Assembly: GCF_019603315.1 (NCBI RefSeq)
Contig: NZ_CP080649.1
Location: forward strand, 1,441,501 to 1,505,500
Reading direction: 5' to 3'
Length of the DNA: 64,000 nucleotides
DNA from: Ruficoccus sp. ZRK36
GTDB taxonomy: Bacteria; Verrucomicrobiota; Verrucomicrobiia; Opitutales; Cerasicoccaceae
Shown here: positions 37,733-46,474 of the stretch, piece by piece
Layout: every line of letters begins with the position of its first letter
Numbering within the stretch: position 1 is the stretch's first letter
The notes under the pieces: model-generated
The model's database searches: none
The model's input: the letters and a program-made list of their open reading frames with translations, nothing else
What the model was told of the DNA's origin: nothing
Translations under genes and position numbers: made by a program

Positions 37733-38173
37733 ATGTCGAATTTAACCAAAATTATAATTTTATGCGCGTTATTATTGGTGTGCTGTTTATTGGGTGTATT
37801 CATTTTTTTTGAAAGCACACTGGGGCAAGGGAAGGTGTATTCATTTGATTCTGAAAAAGATATATACGAATTGAGGCGTTATGCATACTTAGCTTATCCA
37901 GCCATTGTAGCATTAAACAATTATCATCAAAATAATGGTGAATATCCCATGTCTTTGGATGACACCGATTTATCTCCAGAATATATTTCGAATGTGTTTA
38001 GCTTTAGTGATCTAGGTGAAGGATTTTTTTATTATCATTACCGCGTCGCGGATGATCAGCAGCAGTTTGAAATATATATGAAAACGACCATGGGGCATAC
38101 ATTGTGGTATTGGGGTGATTCTGGCAGGTGGACTTATAATTTTGAAGATACTGAATTAGAGCTCCAAATTTAG
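37733..38173 (+). CDS. Small membrane-anchored protein, cassette gene 2
   Basis: The 146-aa product begins with a membrane helix (MSNLTKIIILCALLLVCCLLGVFIFF, abbreviated here to residues 5-24) and a soluble extracytoplasmic part with many aromatics (YHYRVADDQQQFEIYMK). An ATG at 37706 lies in the repeated leader and is not conserved as a start in the other copy, so 37733 is preferred. The family is not recognised. Anchoring outside the membrane and the position after an Rhs fragment would fit an immunity protein, which is inferred. AT-rich. Confidence 0.6.
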   Translation: MSNLTKIIILCALLLVCCLLGVFIFFESTLGQGKVYSFDSEKDIYELRRYAYLAYPAIVALNNYHQNNGEYPMSLDDTDLSPEYISNVFSFSDLGEGFFYYHYRVADDQQQFEIYMKTTMGHTLWYWGDSGRWTYNFEDTELELQI

Positions 38174-38207
38174 ATAGGGGAGTCGACGTAGGGGGCAGGT
38201 CAATATG

Positions 38208-38478
38208 TTAAATGTCCCTATGCCCCTTTGCTCGGTCTTCCTCCCGGCCAACCCAGAGAATTTTGTTTACGACGCGGACGGCAATCTTAAGCTAGATGGA
38301 CGTTGGTCCTACTCCTGGGACGCCAAAACCGCCTCATCGCCATGCAACCAACCACGAGGAAGCCAGGAGGAGGGGGGGGGGAGACCTAATTTAAATGTTT
38401 TACATATATGGACACTCACGAAGGAAGGGGTTAATATATGGGACGTTACAATATTTAAATTATTGACATGACCCCTTT
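38208..38478 (+). repeat. Cassette repeat unit 2 with Rhs fragment
   Basis: A second, nearly identical copy of the unit at 37449-37716 (271 bp). The YD-repeat frame is broken by loss of one A in the segment encoding WDAEN, so the two copies have begun to diverge. Confidence 0.8.
38238..38330 (+). pseudogene. Rhs/YD-repeat fragment 2, frameshifted
   Basis: The frame reads NPENFVYDADGNLKLDGRW, then SYSWDA, and then shifts after the lost A. It is a decayed Rhs 3' remnant; the longer open frame seen through it up to 38471 is an artefact of the frameshift. Confidence 0.7.
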
Positions 38479-38536
38479 AGATTGCCCCCGTCCTTGTCCC
38501 TGGTGGTTAATTAAAAATTAAAATAAACATTAATTT

Positions 38537-38959
38537 ATGGACATTAATTTATATGAAGTTAGGTTTTATGCTATGAAAGCGTTTTGGGCGCGTGCTCTCG
38601 AATTTGTTTTTTCAGAGGATAAAAGTTGGAGGGCTTGGTTGCATTCCGAATATTCGGACTGTGGATCTGAGCATGAGTCGGAGGTAGTTCTTAGTCTTAA
38701 GTCCGATAGGCAGAACAAAGGGTTAACAATTATCTCGAATATTAGTAGTAGCGGGTTTATTGGTTTTGATGCTTACGCTAAAATATTTGGAAATGGATTT
38801 GGTTATGAGACGCCAATGCTGGCGATAGAAACGTCATCAATGGAAGATGACCTTCCTCACGTAGTAAAGTTAGTTAGATTTTGGGGAGATGAAATGCACG
38901 GTATTGAAGATATGGAAATGTTTATTGAATCAGTGAGAACCCCCAAGGGGGAAGATTAA
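38537..38959 (+). CDS. AT-rich orphan protein, cassette gene 3
   Basis: The 140-aa acidic soluble protein (MDINLYEVRFYAMKAFWARA...) has no recognised motif. It follows repeat unit 2 by 58 bp and precedes a third, heavily decayed YD-repeat fragment (38991-39038). Size, composition and position repeat the pattern of cassette genes 1 and 2. An immunity function is an inference from context only. Confidence 0.6.
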   Translation: MDINLYEVRFYAMKAFWARALEFVFSEDKSWRAWLHSEYSDCGSEHESEVVLSLKSDRQNKGLTIISNISSSGFIGFDAYAKIFGNGFGYETPMLAIETSSMEDDLPHVVKLVRFWGDEMHGIEDMEMFIESVRTPKGED

Positions 38960-38990
38960 TGATTTAGATGATTACAGAATCCTTGTGCCC

Positions 38991-39038
38991 CCGACCCCTG
39001 AGGATTTTGTTTGCGATGCGAACTGAATCTGGCTGGAT
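38991..39038 (+). pseudogene. Rhs/YD-repeat fragment 3, strongly decayed
   Basis: The words GAGGATTTTGTTTGCGATGCG and AATCTGGCTGGAT align with the YD fragment of units 1 and 2 (GAGAATTTTGTTTACGACGCG, AATCTTAAGCTAGAT) but carry a stop and deletions. It marks the right end of the cassette zone. Confidence 0.5.
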
Positions 39039-39089
39039 TTCCTTTGAGGAGCTGGCGATTGTTTTTGTGATTATCATAGTGTCGTTTTT

Positions 39090-39640
39090 GTGATGTTAAG
39101 ATGTCGGTGTGTTGTTGCACATGCGTTAATTGTGCTTTTTTTCTCATCGCTCGCTTGCGCTGGTCTTCGGTGGGAGCATACGCGTTTGACTGTGCCGGTG
39201 GAGGCGGGGCAGGAGCAGGCTGTCGGGGTGTATGCCTTTACGAATACCGGCAATGAGCCGGTGACGATTCTGGATATCCACTCCAACTGCGGCTGCACGG
39301 TGCCTGAGCTGGAAAAAAAGACTTACGAGCCGGGCGAATCCGGCGAGATCAAGGCCATCTTTACCCTCGGTGACCGTACCGGACCACAACGTAAGGTGCT
39401 GACGGTGAACACAGATATGCCTGGGCGCCCGATCACCCGCCTTGTCCTGGAGGCCAATATCCCCAAGTTGATGACCATCACGCCCAGAATTCTCATCTGT
39501 GAACAGGGGTCGCCAGTGAGAATAAAGAGATCTATGTAACGACGGATCCGGCGAATAGCATCTCGATCGAAAAAAGATGCCGATGGGCAAATGGGTGGTT
39601 CAAGGGGTAGCGGGTCCGGGATAAATCTTTGTTGAACAGG
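39090..39640 (+). pseudogene. DUF1573 protein gene, frameshifted and truncated
   Basis: The product starts with a signal peptide (VVAHALIVLFFSSLACA) and an Ig-like DUF1573 domain: VGVYAFTNTGNEPVTILDI, then SNCGCTVPELEKKTYEPGE, with the conserved CGCT. After EQGSP at about 39512 the frame runs into a stop at 39537. The expected continuation SENKEIYVTTDPANSISIEK is found in another frame up to about 39572 and is followed by unrelated residues and a stop near 39608. So a small indel and a lost 3' end inactivate it. It lies at the border of the decayed Rhs zone. Confidence 0.7.
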
Positions 39641-39763
39641 TTCAACGAAAAGTTTTTTGAGTCCTGTCTTCGGATATCTAGGGTGAGGTTGTTTTTTTAG
39701 TGCGCTCACTGGCTTTGGTGTCTCTGCGCACCAAGAACATAATTTTCCAACGTAAGCTTACCC

Positions 39764-40498
39764 ATGAAGACCTTTTTTACCCTTCCTATCGCGGTTGCCA
39801 GCCTGTTAACCCTGGCCACCACGGCTTCTGCTGCAACTCTGGCGACATGGACGGCACCGGAGAGCACAACGCCTGCGAGCCCCGGGTACACGATCAACGA
39901 CGGTGTGCTCCCGGCGAACTCGCCTTTTACGTATTCGACCAACACCAGTACCTGGTTTGCGCGTGGTGACTCCAGTGATCTGGTGAATGTGTATAATCAG
40001 GGATGGACGGTGGCGCAGCAGCAGGATGCGGCTATCGCTGCGGAGTCCTACATCGAGTTTTCCCTGACTGCCGATGAGAACTACCAGTTTGATGTCACTG
40101 ATATTTCGGCGAATATTGCTGCCCAGAGTCTGGCTTATACGGCGACAGAGGCGATGGATGTCTATGCGTTTATCCGGACGAGTGTGGATGATTATGCGAC
40201 GACCGTGGGCGATGCTACGCTCAACCTTCCGGCTTCACCTCAGGATAGCACCGCCACTCGCTCCGGGACGGTCACTGCTACCTCTCTCGACCCCGAGTAC
40301 AGCTCGATTACCGGGACCGTGACCTATCGCATCTACTATTACATCGATACGGCCGCTGTTAGCACTAACCAGGTCTTGCGTTTGTACTCCACGACGATCG
40401 AAGGAACGACATCGGTTATTCCCGAGCCGGCCACGATGGGGCTGTTTGGCGGGGCCTTTGCCCTGGCAATGATGCTTTGGGTGCGCCGTCGCCGCTAG
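39764..40498 (+). CDS. PEP-CTERM sorting-domain protein
   Basis: The 244-aa exported protein has a signal peptide (MKTFFTLPIAVASLLTLATT, then ASAA) and a beta-rich, Ser/Thr-rich middle. The C-terminal PEP-CTERM signal is VIPEPATMGLFGGAFALAM (about 218-236) ending in WVRRRR. It is the second exosortase substrate in the window and, like the first, has its own terminator. The two share only the sorting signals, not the middle. Function beyond surface location is unknown. Confidence 0.9.
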   Translation: MKTFFTLPIAVASLLTLATTASAATLATWTAPESTTPASPGYTINDGVLPANSPFTYSTNTSTWFARGDSSDLVNVYNQGWTVAQQQDAAIAAESYIEFSLTADENYQFDVTDISANIAAQSLAYTATEAMDVYAFIRTSVDDYATTVGDATLNLPASPQDSTATRSGTVTATSLDPEYSSITGTVTYRIYYYIDTAAVSTNQVLRLYSTTIEGTTSVIPEPATMGLFGGAFALAMMLWVRRRR

Positions 40499-40522
40499 TC
40501 GATCCTGTCCCTTTTCTTTTGA

Positions 40523-40553
40523 GCGCCTCATCGTAACTGATGGGGCGTTTTTT
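40523..40553 (+). terminator. Rho-independent terminator of the PEP-CTERM gene
   Basis: CGCCTCATC / GATGGGGCG (one G:T) with a 6-nt loop, followed by six Ts, 26 bp after the stop codon. Confidence 0.8.
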
Positions 40554-40620
40554 GTGGGTGCTTCCATAAAAGAACTTTTGCGTGTCGCACGGATTCAGCT
40601 CAGGATGGGGCTGTTGCTGT

Positions 40621-41937
40621 ATGCCTATTCGTAACGTCATCTATATCCACGCGCATGACATGGGGCGGTATATTTCCCCTTACGGTTATGCGATTCCCAC
40701 TCCGCATCTGGAGGCCTTTTCCCGGCAGGCGACTCTTTTTCGTCAGGCCTATTGCTGTGGGCCGACTTGCTCGCCCAGCCGAGCGGGACTCTTGACGGGG
40801 GTGACCCCTCACGAGTCTGGCATGCTCGGGCTGGCCCACCGCGGTTTCAACTTCACTCATCCAGAGTACCATCTGGGGCACTACCTGAAAGGGCGGGGCT
40901 TTGAGACGGCGTTGTGCGGCATCCAGCACGAGTTCCACGATCACATGGAGCAGATGCCGTACGAGCATGTCCGCACGGAGAGTGCCGGGAGAGACCATGA
41001 GGGGATGGACCGCACCTGGATGCGGGCAGCGAAAGATTTCCTCGGGCAGTCGCACGAGCGGCCCTTTTTCCTCTCCTATGGCGTTTTTTATCCCCATCGG
41101 CCATTCGCGCGTGGTGATGACGCCTTTTCTGATGCTGATGGCCTTCAGCCTCCAGCGCCTCTCCCCGATGTGGAAGCGGTCCGTAGCGATATGGCGGACT
41201 ACCACCGTACGGTAAATCTCGCCGATGCCTGCATGGGGGAGGTCTTTGAAGCGATCCGCAGCCACGGCCACGACAAGGACTCGCTTATCATCGTTACGAC
41301 CGATCACGGTATCGCCTTCCCGAAGATGAAGTGCAACCTGACCGCGCACGGGACAGGGGTGACGCTGATGATGAGCTATCCCGGCAACCCCTGTGCCGGT
41401 CGCTCGGTCAATGCGCTGACCTCGCACCTCGACGTCTACCCGACGATATGCGATCTGCTGGGGCTTGAGCCTCCGGGGCACCTCCAGGGGCACTCGCTGC
41501 GGCCCGTGCTGGAGGGCACGCAGGGGGAAGTTCGCAGTGAGGTCTTCTCCGAGGTCACTTTCCATGCTGCCTATGAGCCGATGCGCTCGATCCGGACGGC
41601 TCGGCATAATCTCATCTGTCACTACGAGTCGAAGTACCCGCTCTCGAATTGCGATGACTCCCCGAGTAAGGACTACATGCTGGAGTATGGCTGGGGGCAG
41701 CAGCGCGTCAAAGCGGTCGAGCTTTACGATCTTGTGAATGACCCGAACGAGGCAAATGATGTTTCCGACTCTGTCGAGTACCGGCTAGTGCGTGATGAGC
41801 TGATGCAGCGTTTGCAGGCCTGGATGACGCAGACGAGTGATCCGCTGCTGGACGGGCCGGTCCCGGCTCCACCGGGCAGCACGGTCAACACCCCCGAATC
41901 TGTCACCCCGTCTGCGGGACCCTTTTTGCAGACTTGA
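40621..41937 (+). CDS. Sulfatase family hydrolase
   Basis: It is a type I (formylglycine-dependent) sulfatase-like enzyme of 438 aa that would hydrolyse sulfate esters, probably on polysaccharides. The signature C-x-P-S-R is present as CSPSRAGLLTG (the Cys would be converted to formylglycine). An N-terminal metal-binding Asp is in IHAHDMGRY, and later TTDHGIAFP and KMKC supply metal and sulfate-binding residues. The open frame starts 13 codons earlier, but the ATG at 40621 fits the family alignment. No signal peptide is visible, so it may be cytoplasmic or act on imported sugars. No sulfatase-maturating enzyme lies nearby. Confidence 0.9.
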   Translation: MPIRNVIYIHAHDMGRYISPYGYAIPTPHLEAFSRQATLFRQAYCCGPTCSPSRAGLLTGVTPHESGMLGLAHRGFNFTHPEYHLGHYLKGRGFETALCGIQHEFHDHMEQMPYEHVRTESAGRDHEGMDRTWMRAAKDFLGQSHERPFFLSYGVFYPHRPFARGDDAFSDADGLQPPAPLPDVEAVRSDMADYHRTVNLADACMGEVFEAIRSHGHDKDSLIIVTTDHGIAFPKMKCNLTAHGTGVTLMMSYPGNPCAGRSVNALTSHLDVYPTICDLLGLEPPGHLQGHSLRPVLEGTQGEVRSEVFSEVTFHAAYEPMRSIRTARHNLICHYESKYPLSNCDDSPSKDYMLEYGWGQQRVKAVELYDLVNDPNEANDVSDSVEYRLVRDELMQRLQAWMTQTSDPLLDGPVPAPPGSTVNTPESVTPSAGPFLQT

Positions 41938-42056
41938 GGCGTTGGTTCTGCCTTTGGCCTCCATCTTTTAGGGCTGAATGGCCTTGGGTGAGGGTGAGGC
42001 AGGGTGTCTTTTGGGGTTGAAACCCTTGCCGAGGCTCGTCTTGACTAAACAGTAAC

Positions 42057-43034
42057 ATGCCGGTCGCTTTTATTACGGGAATCACTGGACAGGACGGATC
42101 GTACCTGTGCGAGTTACTGTTGGAGAACGGTTACACGGTTCACGGACTGGTTCACCGCCCGGATACGCTGGTTAACAGTAACATCGGCCATCTCGTGCGG
42201 GATGACACTATCTGCGGCAAGCGTCTCCACCTGCACAACGGAGCCTTTGAAGATGCTACCCATCTGCGCCGCATCATTAATAAGGCCCGTCCGGATGAGT
42301 TCTACCACCTGGCTGGCCAGTCCAGCCCGCGTTTGAGCCTGGAACTGCCGGAGACGACGGTGGACAGCATCGGCATGGCAACGCTGCGGCTGTTGGAAAT
42401 TATTCGTGACCTGGATCATGCTCCGAAGTTCCTCTACGCCTCCAGTGCAGAGGTTTTTGGCTCACCGGCTCACTCACCACAGGATGAAGCGACCCCCTTG
42501 CGTCCTACTACGCCGTACGGGGCGGCTAAGATGCTTTCCCAGGAACTGTGCCGGATCTATCGTACGGCCTATAAGCTGCCTACCTGTGCGGCGATCCTTT
42601 ATAACCACGAGTCCCCCCGCCGCCGCAGCACCTTTGTGACGATGAAGGTCGCGCAGGCCGTCGCCCAGATCAAGCTTGGGCATCAGAAGGAGCTGACGCT
42701 GGGCAGCCTGGCCGGTAAGCGTGACTGGGGATGGGCGCCGGACTATGTGCGCGGCATGTGGATGATGCTTCAGGCCGACCCGGTGGATGATTTTGTGCTC
42801 GCGACCGGGGTCCTGCACAGCGTCGAGGAGCTGGTGGATTCAGCCTTTCAATGCGTAGATTTAAACTGGCGCGACTATGTCCGCCACGATCCGTCTCTCG
42901 TGACGGCGGTCGAGCCCTACGCCCCTTGCGGTAATCCTGCCAAGGCCCGCCGCTTGCTGGGCTGGAAAAACTCTGTCCCCATGGAAGAAATGATGGAGCG
43001 GCTGGTTGCGTATTGCATGGACAAGCTAAAATAA
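42057..43034 (+). CDS. GDP-mannose 4,6-dehydratase-like epimerase/dehydratase (divergent paralogue)
   Basis: The 325-aa short-chain dehydrogenase/reductase has the NAD(P) loop GITGQDGS (8-15), the active-site S-S-A in YASSAEVFGSP, the catalytic YGAAK and NHESPRRRSTFVT. These are the hallmarks of GDP-mannose 4,6-dehydratases. It is about 45% like the next gene by eye but deviates in substrate-contact segments (LVNSNIGHLV instead of [12 protein letters not shown]), so it may act on a related nucleotide sugar or as the 4-reductase partner. The two genes lie 29 bp apart and are likely one operon for a deoxyhexose such as GDP-fucose or GDP-rhamnose. Confidence 0.85.
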   Translation: MPVAFITGITGQDGSYLCELLLENGYTVHGLVHRPDTLVNSNIGHLVRDDTICGKRLHLHNGAFEDATHLRRIINKARPDEFYHLAGQSSPRLSLELPETTVDSIGMATLRLLEIIRDLDHAPKFLYASSAEVFGSPAHSPQDEATPLRPTTPYGAAKMLSQELCRIYRTAYKLPTCAAILYNHESPRRRSTFVTMKVAQAVAQIKLGHQKELTLGSLAGKRDWGWAPDYVRGMWMMLQADPVDDFVLATGVLHSVEELVDSAFQCVDLNWRDYVRHDPSLVTAVEPYAPCGNPAKARRLLGWKNSVPMEEMMERLVAYCMDKLK

Positions 43035-43063
43035 CACGCTAAAGTCCCGATTTTCAAAAAAAT

Positions 43064-44059
43064 ATGAAAAAAGCACTCATTACCGGCATTACGGGACAGG
43101 ATGGTTCCTACTTGGCCGAACTTCTTTTGGAAAAGGGCTACGAGGTCCACGGGATTGTTCGTCGTTCCAGCTCGATGAACCGGGGCCGTATCGACCACCT
43201 GCAGTCGTATGAAGAGGGCGAGGGCAAGCGCTTGTTCCTGCATTATGGTGACTTGGCCGACTCTGTCGCCTTGGTGAAGCTGCTCTATAACGTGCAGCCG
43301 GATGAAATTTACAACCTGGCCGCCCAGAGCCATGTGCGTGTCAGTTTCGATATCCCCGAGTATACGGTTGATGCCGTCGGGACGGGAGCTGTCCGCATTT
43401 TGGAGGCCATCCGTGAGGCCGGTCTGGGGAAGCATGTGCGCTACTACCAGGCATCGTCCTCGGAAATGTTCGGTAAGGTCCAGGAAGTGCCGCAGACAGA
43501 GCGCACGCCGCTCTACCCGCGCTCGCCTTATTCCTGCGCGAAGGTCATGGCCCACTACCTGACCATCAATTACCGCGAGTCCTACGGTCTGTTCGCCTGC
43601 AGCGGTATTCTCTTTAATCACGAGAGCCCGCGTCGTGGTGAGACCTTTGTCACGCGTAAGATTACCCGTGCGGTTGCCCGCATCAAAGCCGGTCTCCAGG
43701 ACAAGCTTTACCTGGGGAATCTGGATGCGCGTCGCGACTGGGGCTACGCCAAGGAATACGTCGAGGCCATGTGGCTGATGCTGCAGCAGGACGAGCCGGA
43801 TGATTATGTGGTGGCTACCAACGAGACCCACAGCATCCGTGATTTTCTGGAAGCCTCCTTCAACAGCGTGGATCTGGACTGGAAAGAATTTGTGGAGTTC
43901 GACAAGCGTTTCCTGCGCCCGGCAGAAGTGGACCTGCTCATCGGTGACTACACCAAGGCCAAGACCAAGCTGGGCTGGGAGCCGCGCACGCGCATGAAGG
44001 GGCTGGCTGAGCTGATGGTGCAGGCAGATGTGGATCTGCTCAAAAAAGAACGCGCCTAG
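43064..44059 (+). CDS. gmd: GDP-mannose 4,6-dehydratase
   Basis: It converts GDP-mannose to GDP-4-keto-6-deoxymannose, the precursor of GDP-fucose, GDP-rhamnose and related sugars of surface polysaccharides. The 331-aa sequence is canonical: [32 protein letters not shown], the catalytic triad with SSSEMFGK and YSCAK, then [16 protein letters not shown] and [11 protein letters not shown]. At 331 aa it is slightly shorter than the usual 340-370. It follows its paralogue in the same direction. Confidence 0.95.
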   Translation: MKKALITGITGQDGSYLAELLLEKGYEVHGIVRRSSSMNRGRIDHLQSYEEGEGKRLFLHYGDLADSVALVKLLYNVQPDEIYNLAAQSHVRVSFDIPEYTVDAVGTGAVRILEAIREAGLGKHVRYYQASSSEMFGKVQEVPQTERTPLYPRSPYSCAKVMAHYLTINYRESYGLFACSGILFNHESPRRGETFVTRKITRAVARIKAGLQDKLYLGNLDARRDWGYAKEYVEAMWLMLQQDEPDDYVVATNETHSIRDFLEASFNSVDLDWKEFVEFDKRFLRPAEVDLLIGDYTKAKTKLGWEPRTRMKGLAELMVQADVDLLKKERA

Positions 44060-44095
44060 GCCTGAGCCCATCATTGCGATTTCTCTGTGTGATCT

Positions 44096-44800
44096 ATGAC
44101 CGAAAGGGAGATTCGTCTATGGATGCTTGAGGAGTCCGCTCAGGACTCCTGGTGGATCAGCGTGGACGGTGAAACCGGTGAAGACGCGGTCTCGCTGGCC
44201 AAGGCGGCGGACTACGCCTCCGCCCATGAGGATAGCCAAGTCCAACTCCTGCACTCTGAACAAGGCGAGGTCAAAAACCCGCCCTGGATCATTCTGGAGC
44301 CCCATCCGGTGATGACCGCAGAGGAGCGGGAAAACCTCAGCCGCCCGAAGTCCTGGGTGGGCCTGTGTATCCAGCTCGCCATCCTGGCCGGAGTGATTGG
44401 GGGTATTATCTATGCCTTCATGCCTGAGCCTGTCCGAGACCCCTTGGAGCAGAAGCTGCGGGCAAACATCGGGAAGCAGGAAATGCTTCAGCGGCTAAGC
44501 CGCGTGGAGGAGCTTGGCGAGGAGTCAGAGCCGGGGATCGACGCACTGCTTGCCCGGAGTGGTCGCATCTTTTTTATCACGAATCGCAACAAGACGACCT
44601 GGCCGTCTCTTAAGGTTTCTCTCGGGGATGGCTACCTGTGCGACTGGAAAGAGCCTGTGCCGCCAGGTGCTACCATGCAGATCCCGTTTCGCATGTTTGT
44701 CGGAGAGGATGGGGCAACGCTTGAAGACGGTAAGGATGTCGACCTTTACCGCATTGTCCTGGAGGTTCCGGGACTGCAGAAATGGGAGAAAATCCTTTGA
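44096..44800 (+). CDS. Single-pass membrane protein of unknown function
   Basis: The 234-aa protein has an N-terminal soluble part of about 90 residues beginning REIRLWMLEESAQDSWWISV, a membrane helix (LCIQLAILAGVIGGIIYAFM, about 88-107) and an extracytoplasmic part with a possible beta domain (SGRIFFITNRNKTTWPSLKV, then LCDWKEPVPPGATMQIPF). I recognise no family. It overlaps the following RsmE-type gene by 19 bp, so the two are co-transcribed, and it follows gmd by 36 bp. Confidence 0.6.
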   Translation: MTEREIRLWMLEESAQDSWWISVDGETGEDAVSLAKAADYASAHEDSQVQLLHSEQGEVKNPPWIILEPHPVMTAEERENLSRPKSWVGLCIQLAILAGVIGGIIYAFMPEPVRDPLEQKLRANIGKQEMLQRLSRVEELGEESEPGIDALLARSGRIFFITNRNKTTWPSLKVSLGDGYLCDWKEPVPPGATMQIPFRMFVGEDGATLEDGKDVDLYRIVLEVPGLQKWEKIL

Positions 44801-45570
44801 ACCTGATCCTGCTCCACAGCCGTGAAGAGGCTGCCCATCTACACGCGGATGACCCGCGTGTGCGCCATGTGCGGGAGGTCCTCCGGATGGGGCCGGGCGA
44901 TGTCTTTTTTGTCGGTCTGCCCAATGGTCCGCGTGGTCGTGCTAAAATCCTGGCCGACGAGGGGAAGGATGGTCTTTGGCTGAGTGTCGAGTGGGAGCCT
45001 TCGGCTCCGGTTGCGCAACCGCTTGTGCTGCTAGTGGGGTTACCTCGGCCTCAGACTGCGCGGCGCATCCTGCATGACGCCGCGTCGCTGGGCGTGCGGG
45101 CCATACACTTTTTCCAGGCTCAAAAAGGTGAACCCTCCTATGCGGAAAGTCGCCTGTGGCAGTCTGACGAGTGGACCCGGCGACTACATGAGGGTGCTGC
45201 ACAGGCCTTTAGCACAGTGATTCCTGACGTGACCCATGCGACCGGTCTGGCTGAGTGTATCGACGGCATGGAGGCAATCGTGCGTGGGCGTTATGCGCTG
45301 GATGTCTACGAATCTACGTCGCCGCTGGCGGGTATTAAACCCACGGTGACATTCTCGGCAGGGGGGCGGACTCCCTGCCTGGCGCTGGCCATCGGCCCGG
45401 AAAGAGGCTGGTCGGATCAGGAACGTGAGGTCTTGCGTAGTGCAGACTTTGAGCTGGTGCATTTGGGCGAGCGCGTGCTGAGGGCCGAGACCGCCGTGGT
45501 AGCGGGAGCGACCCTGGCCCTGGCCACTCTCGGTGCACTCGATCAGCCCTATCTCAGCGAGGATATTTAA
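44782..45570 (+). CDS. RsmE-family RNA methyltransferase, divergent paralogue
   Basis: The 262-aa protein has the SPOUT/TrmD-fold ending of RsmE: LALAIGPERGWSDQEREVL, then LVHLGERVLRAETAVVAGAT, which forms the knotted AdoMet site. RsmE methylates N3 of U1498 in 16S rRNA. A second, more canonical RsmE lies at 52442-53179. This copy has a modified N-terminus and the middle HDAASLGVRAIHFFQAQKGE in place of the usual QKATELGV segment, so it may be the specialised one. The start overlaps the upstream gene by 19 bp; a TTG at 44797 is an alternative. Confidence 0.85.
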   Translation: MGENPLNLILLHSREEAAHLHADDPRVRHVREVLRMGPGDVFFVGLPNGPRGRAKILADEGKDGLWLSVEWEPSAPVAQPLVLLVGLPRPQTARRILHDAASLGVRAIHFFQAQKGEPSYAESRLWQSDEWTRRLHEGAAQAFSTVIPDVTHATGLAECIDGMEAIVRGRYALDVYESTSPLAGIKPTVTFSAGGRTPCLALAIGPERGWSDQEREVLRSADFELVHLGERVLRAETAVVAGATLALATLGALDQPYLSEDI

Positions 45571-45587
45571 ATCGCCGACACAAGGAC

Positions 45588-45650
45588 GCAGTCCCTGACC
45601 GGCAGGACACGGTCCTGCACCTGTGATACTCACGGATCACTGATGCCACC
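45588..45650 (+). repeat. Dispersed intergenic repeat, copy 2
   Basis: Its reverse complement reads CATCAGTGATCCG, then TGAGTATCACAGGTGCAGGA, then CCGTGTCCTGCC, matching copy 1 (4860-4912) almost base for base with a few substitutions in the loops. GCAGGAC/GTCCTGC can pair in both. Confidence 0.6.
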
Positions 45651-45751
45651 GTCAATGCGGCGGCATGGGCAGAGGCGGTTATTGCCTACTCAAACGAACC
45701 TCGTTTGCTATTACTTGTGCAACCCACCGGGCAGCGAACGCAGTGAGCGAT

Positions 45752-45826
45752 GAGGCAGAGCCCCATCATTGTCCAGTGCGGTCACGCACGGGCGGAGCCC
45801 CATGGGTGTCGAGTGCGGTCACGCAC
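45752..45826 (+). repeat. Tandem repeat of about 37 bp, two units
   Basis: Units 45752-45789 and 45790-45826 share GAGCCCCAT and end in AGTGCGGTCACGCAC. The unit contains a GTGCGGTCACGCAC near-palindrome. A third start (ATGGGGCGAAGCC) follows. The function is unknown. Confidence 0.6.
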
Positions 45827-45876
45827 CGATGGGGCGAAGCCTTTGAATCGGATCAAGCGTCGAGCGTTTGCACGCA

Positions 45877-46440
45877 CTAGGCCCGGTATTCAAAGACCCA
45901 TGCGGCGGGCTGTGTTTTGCCTTTACCGATGCGCTTGCGTAGGGTGAAGCCCGGGCCCGGCTCCGGCTCCTCGGCACCGGGTGCCTCAAGGATGAACGTA
46001 GCCTCGGGGTTAAACGAAGCGAGGGCCCGCAGCAGCCCGGCCAGGGCCGCGGTCTGCTCGTGCCACAGGGCATAGGGCGGATCGACGAAGATCAGGTCAA
46101 AGGCTTCGGAGGGCGTCCACTGCAGGACGTTGCGGGCGTCGATGCGGGCGACGCTACTGTCGGTCCCGAGGGACTTGGTTGTCGCGGCGAGGTTAGCCTG
46201 GAGGCAGGCCACGCATGGCCGGTCTTTTTCGACAAAGACCGCGCTGCTGGCTCCGCGGCTGAGAGCCTCCAGCCCGTAGGCGCCGCTGCCGGCAAACAGG
46301 TCCAGCACGCGGGTGTCGGGCACCTCTGCGGCCAGGGAGGAAAAGACCGCCTGCCGCAGATAGTCGGTGGCGGGGCGGATCTCGCCCTGCTTGGGAGTTT
46401 TGAGGGGGATGCCCCGAGCCTGTCCGCCGGTGATGCGCAT
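45877..46440 (-). CDS. rsmD: 16S rRNA (guanine(966)-N2)-methyltransferase RsmD
   Basis: It methylates N2 of G966 in 16S rRNA. The 187-aa protein has the family start MRITGGQARGIPL, the AdoMet loop LDLFAGSGAYGLEALSRGA and motif IV FVDPPYALW. The end is close to the E. coli length (198 aa). It is transcribed leftwards, follows the Sel1 gene by 34 bp and is not linked to coaD as it often is elsewhere. Confidence 0.95.
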   Translation of the reverse strand: MRITGGQARGIPLKTPKQGEIRPATDYLRQAVFSSLAAEVPDTRVLDLFAGSGAYGLEALSRGASSAVFVEKDRPCVACLQANLAATTKSLGTDSSVARIDARNVLQWTPSEAFDLIFVDPPYALWHEQTAALAGLLRALASFNPEATFILEAPGAEEPEPGPGFTLRKRIGKGKTQPAAWVFEYRA

Positions 46441-46474
46441 GATCCCACCAGCAAAGACAGCTCAAGCGCGGGTT

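Larger units (their letters stand above)
45571..45876. other. Repeat-bearing intergenic region between rsmE-like gene and rsmD
   Basis: These 306 bp between convergent genes contain dispersed repeat copy 2 (45588-45650) and a tandem pair of a 37-bp unit (45752-45826). No credible gene was found. Confidence 0.55.

Noticed and set aside
38205-38471. 88-codon open frame through repeat unit 2
   Set aside because: It is produced by the one-base loss that shifts the YD-repeat frame; the corresponding frame is closed in unit 1.
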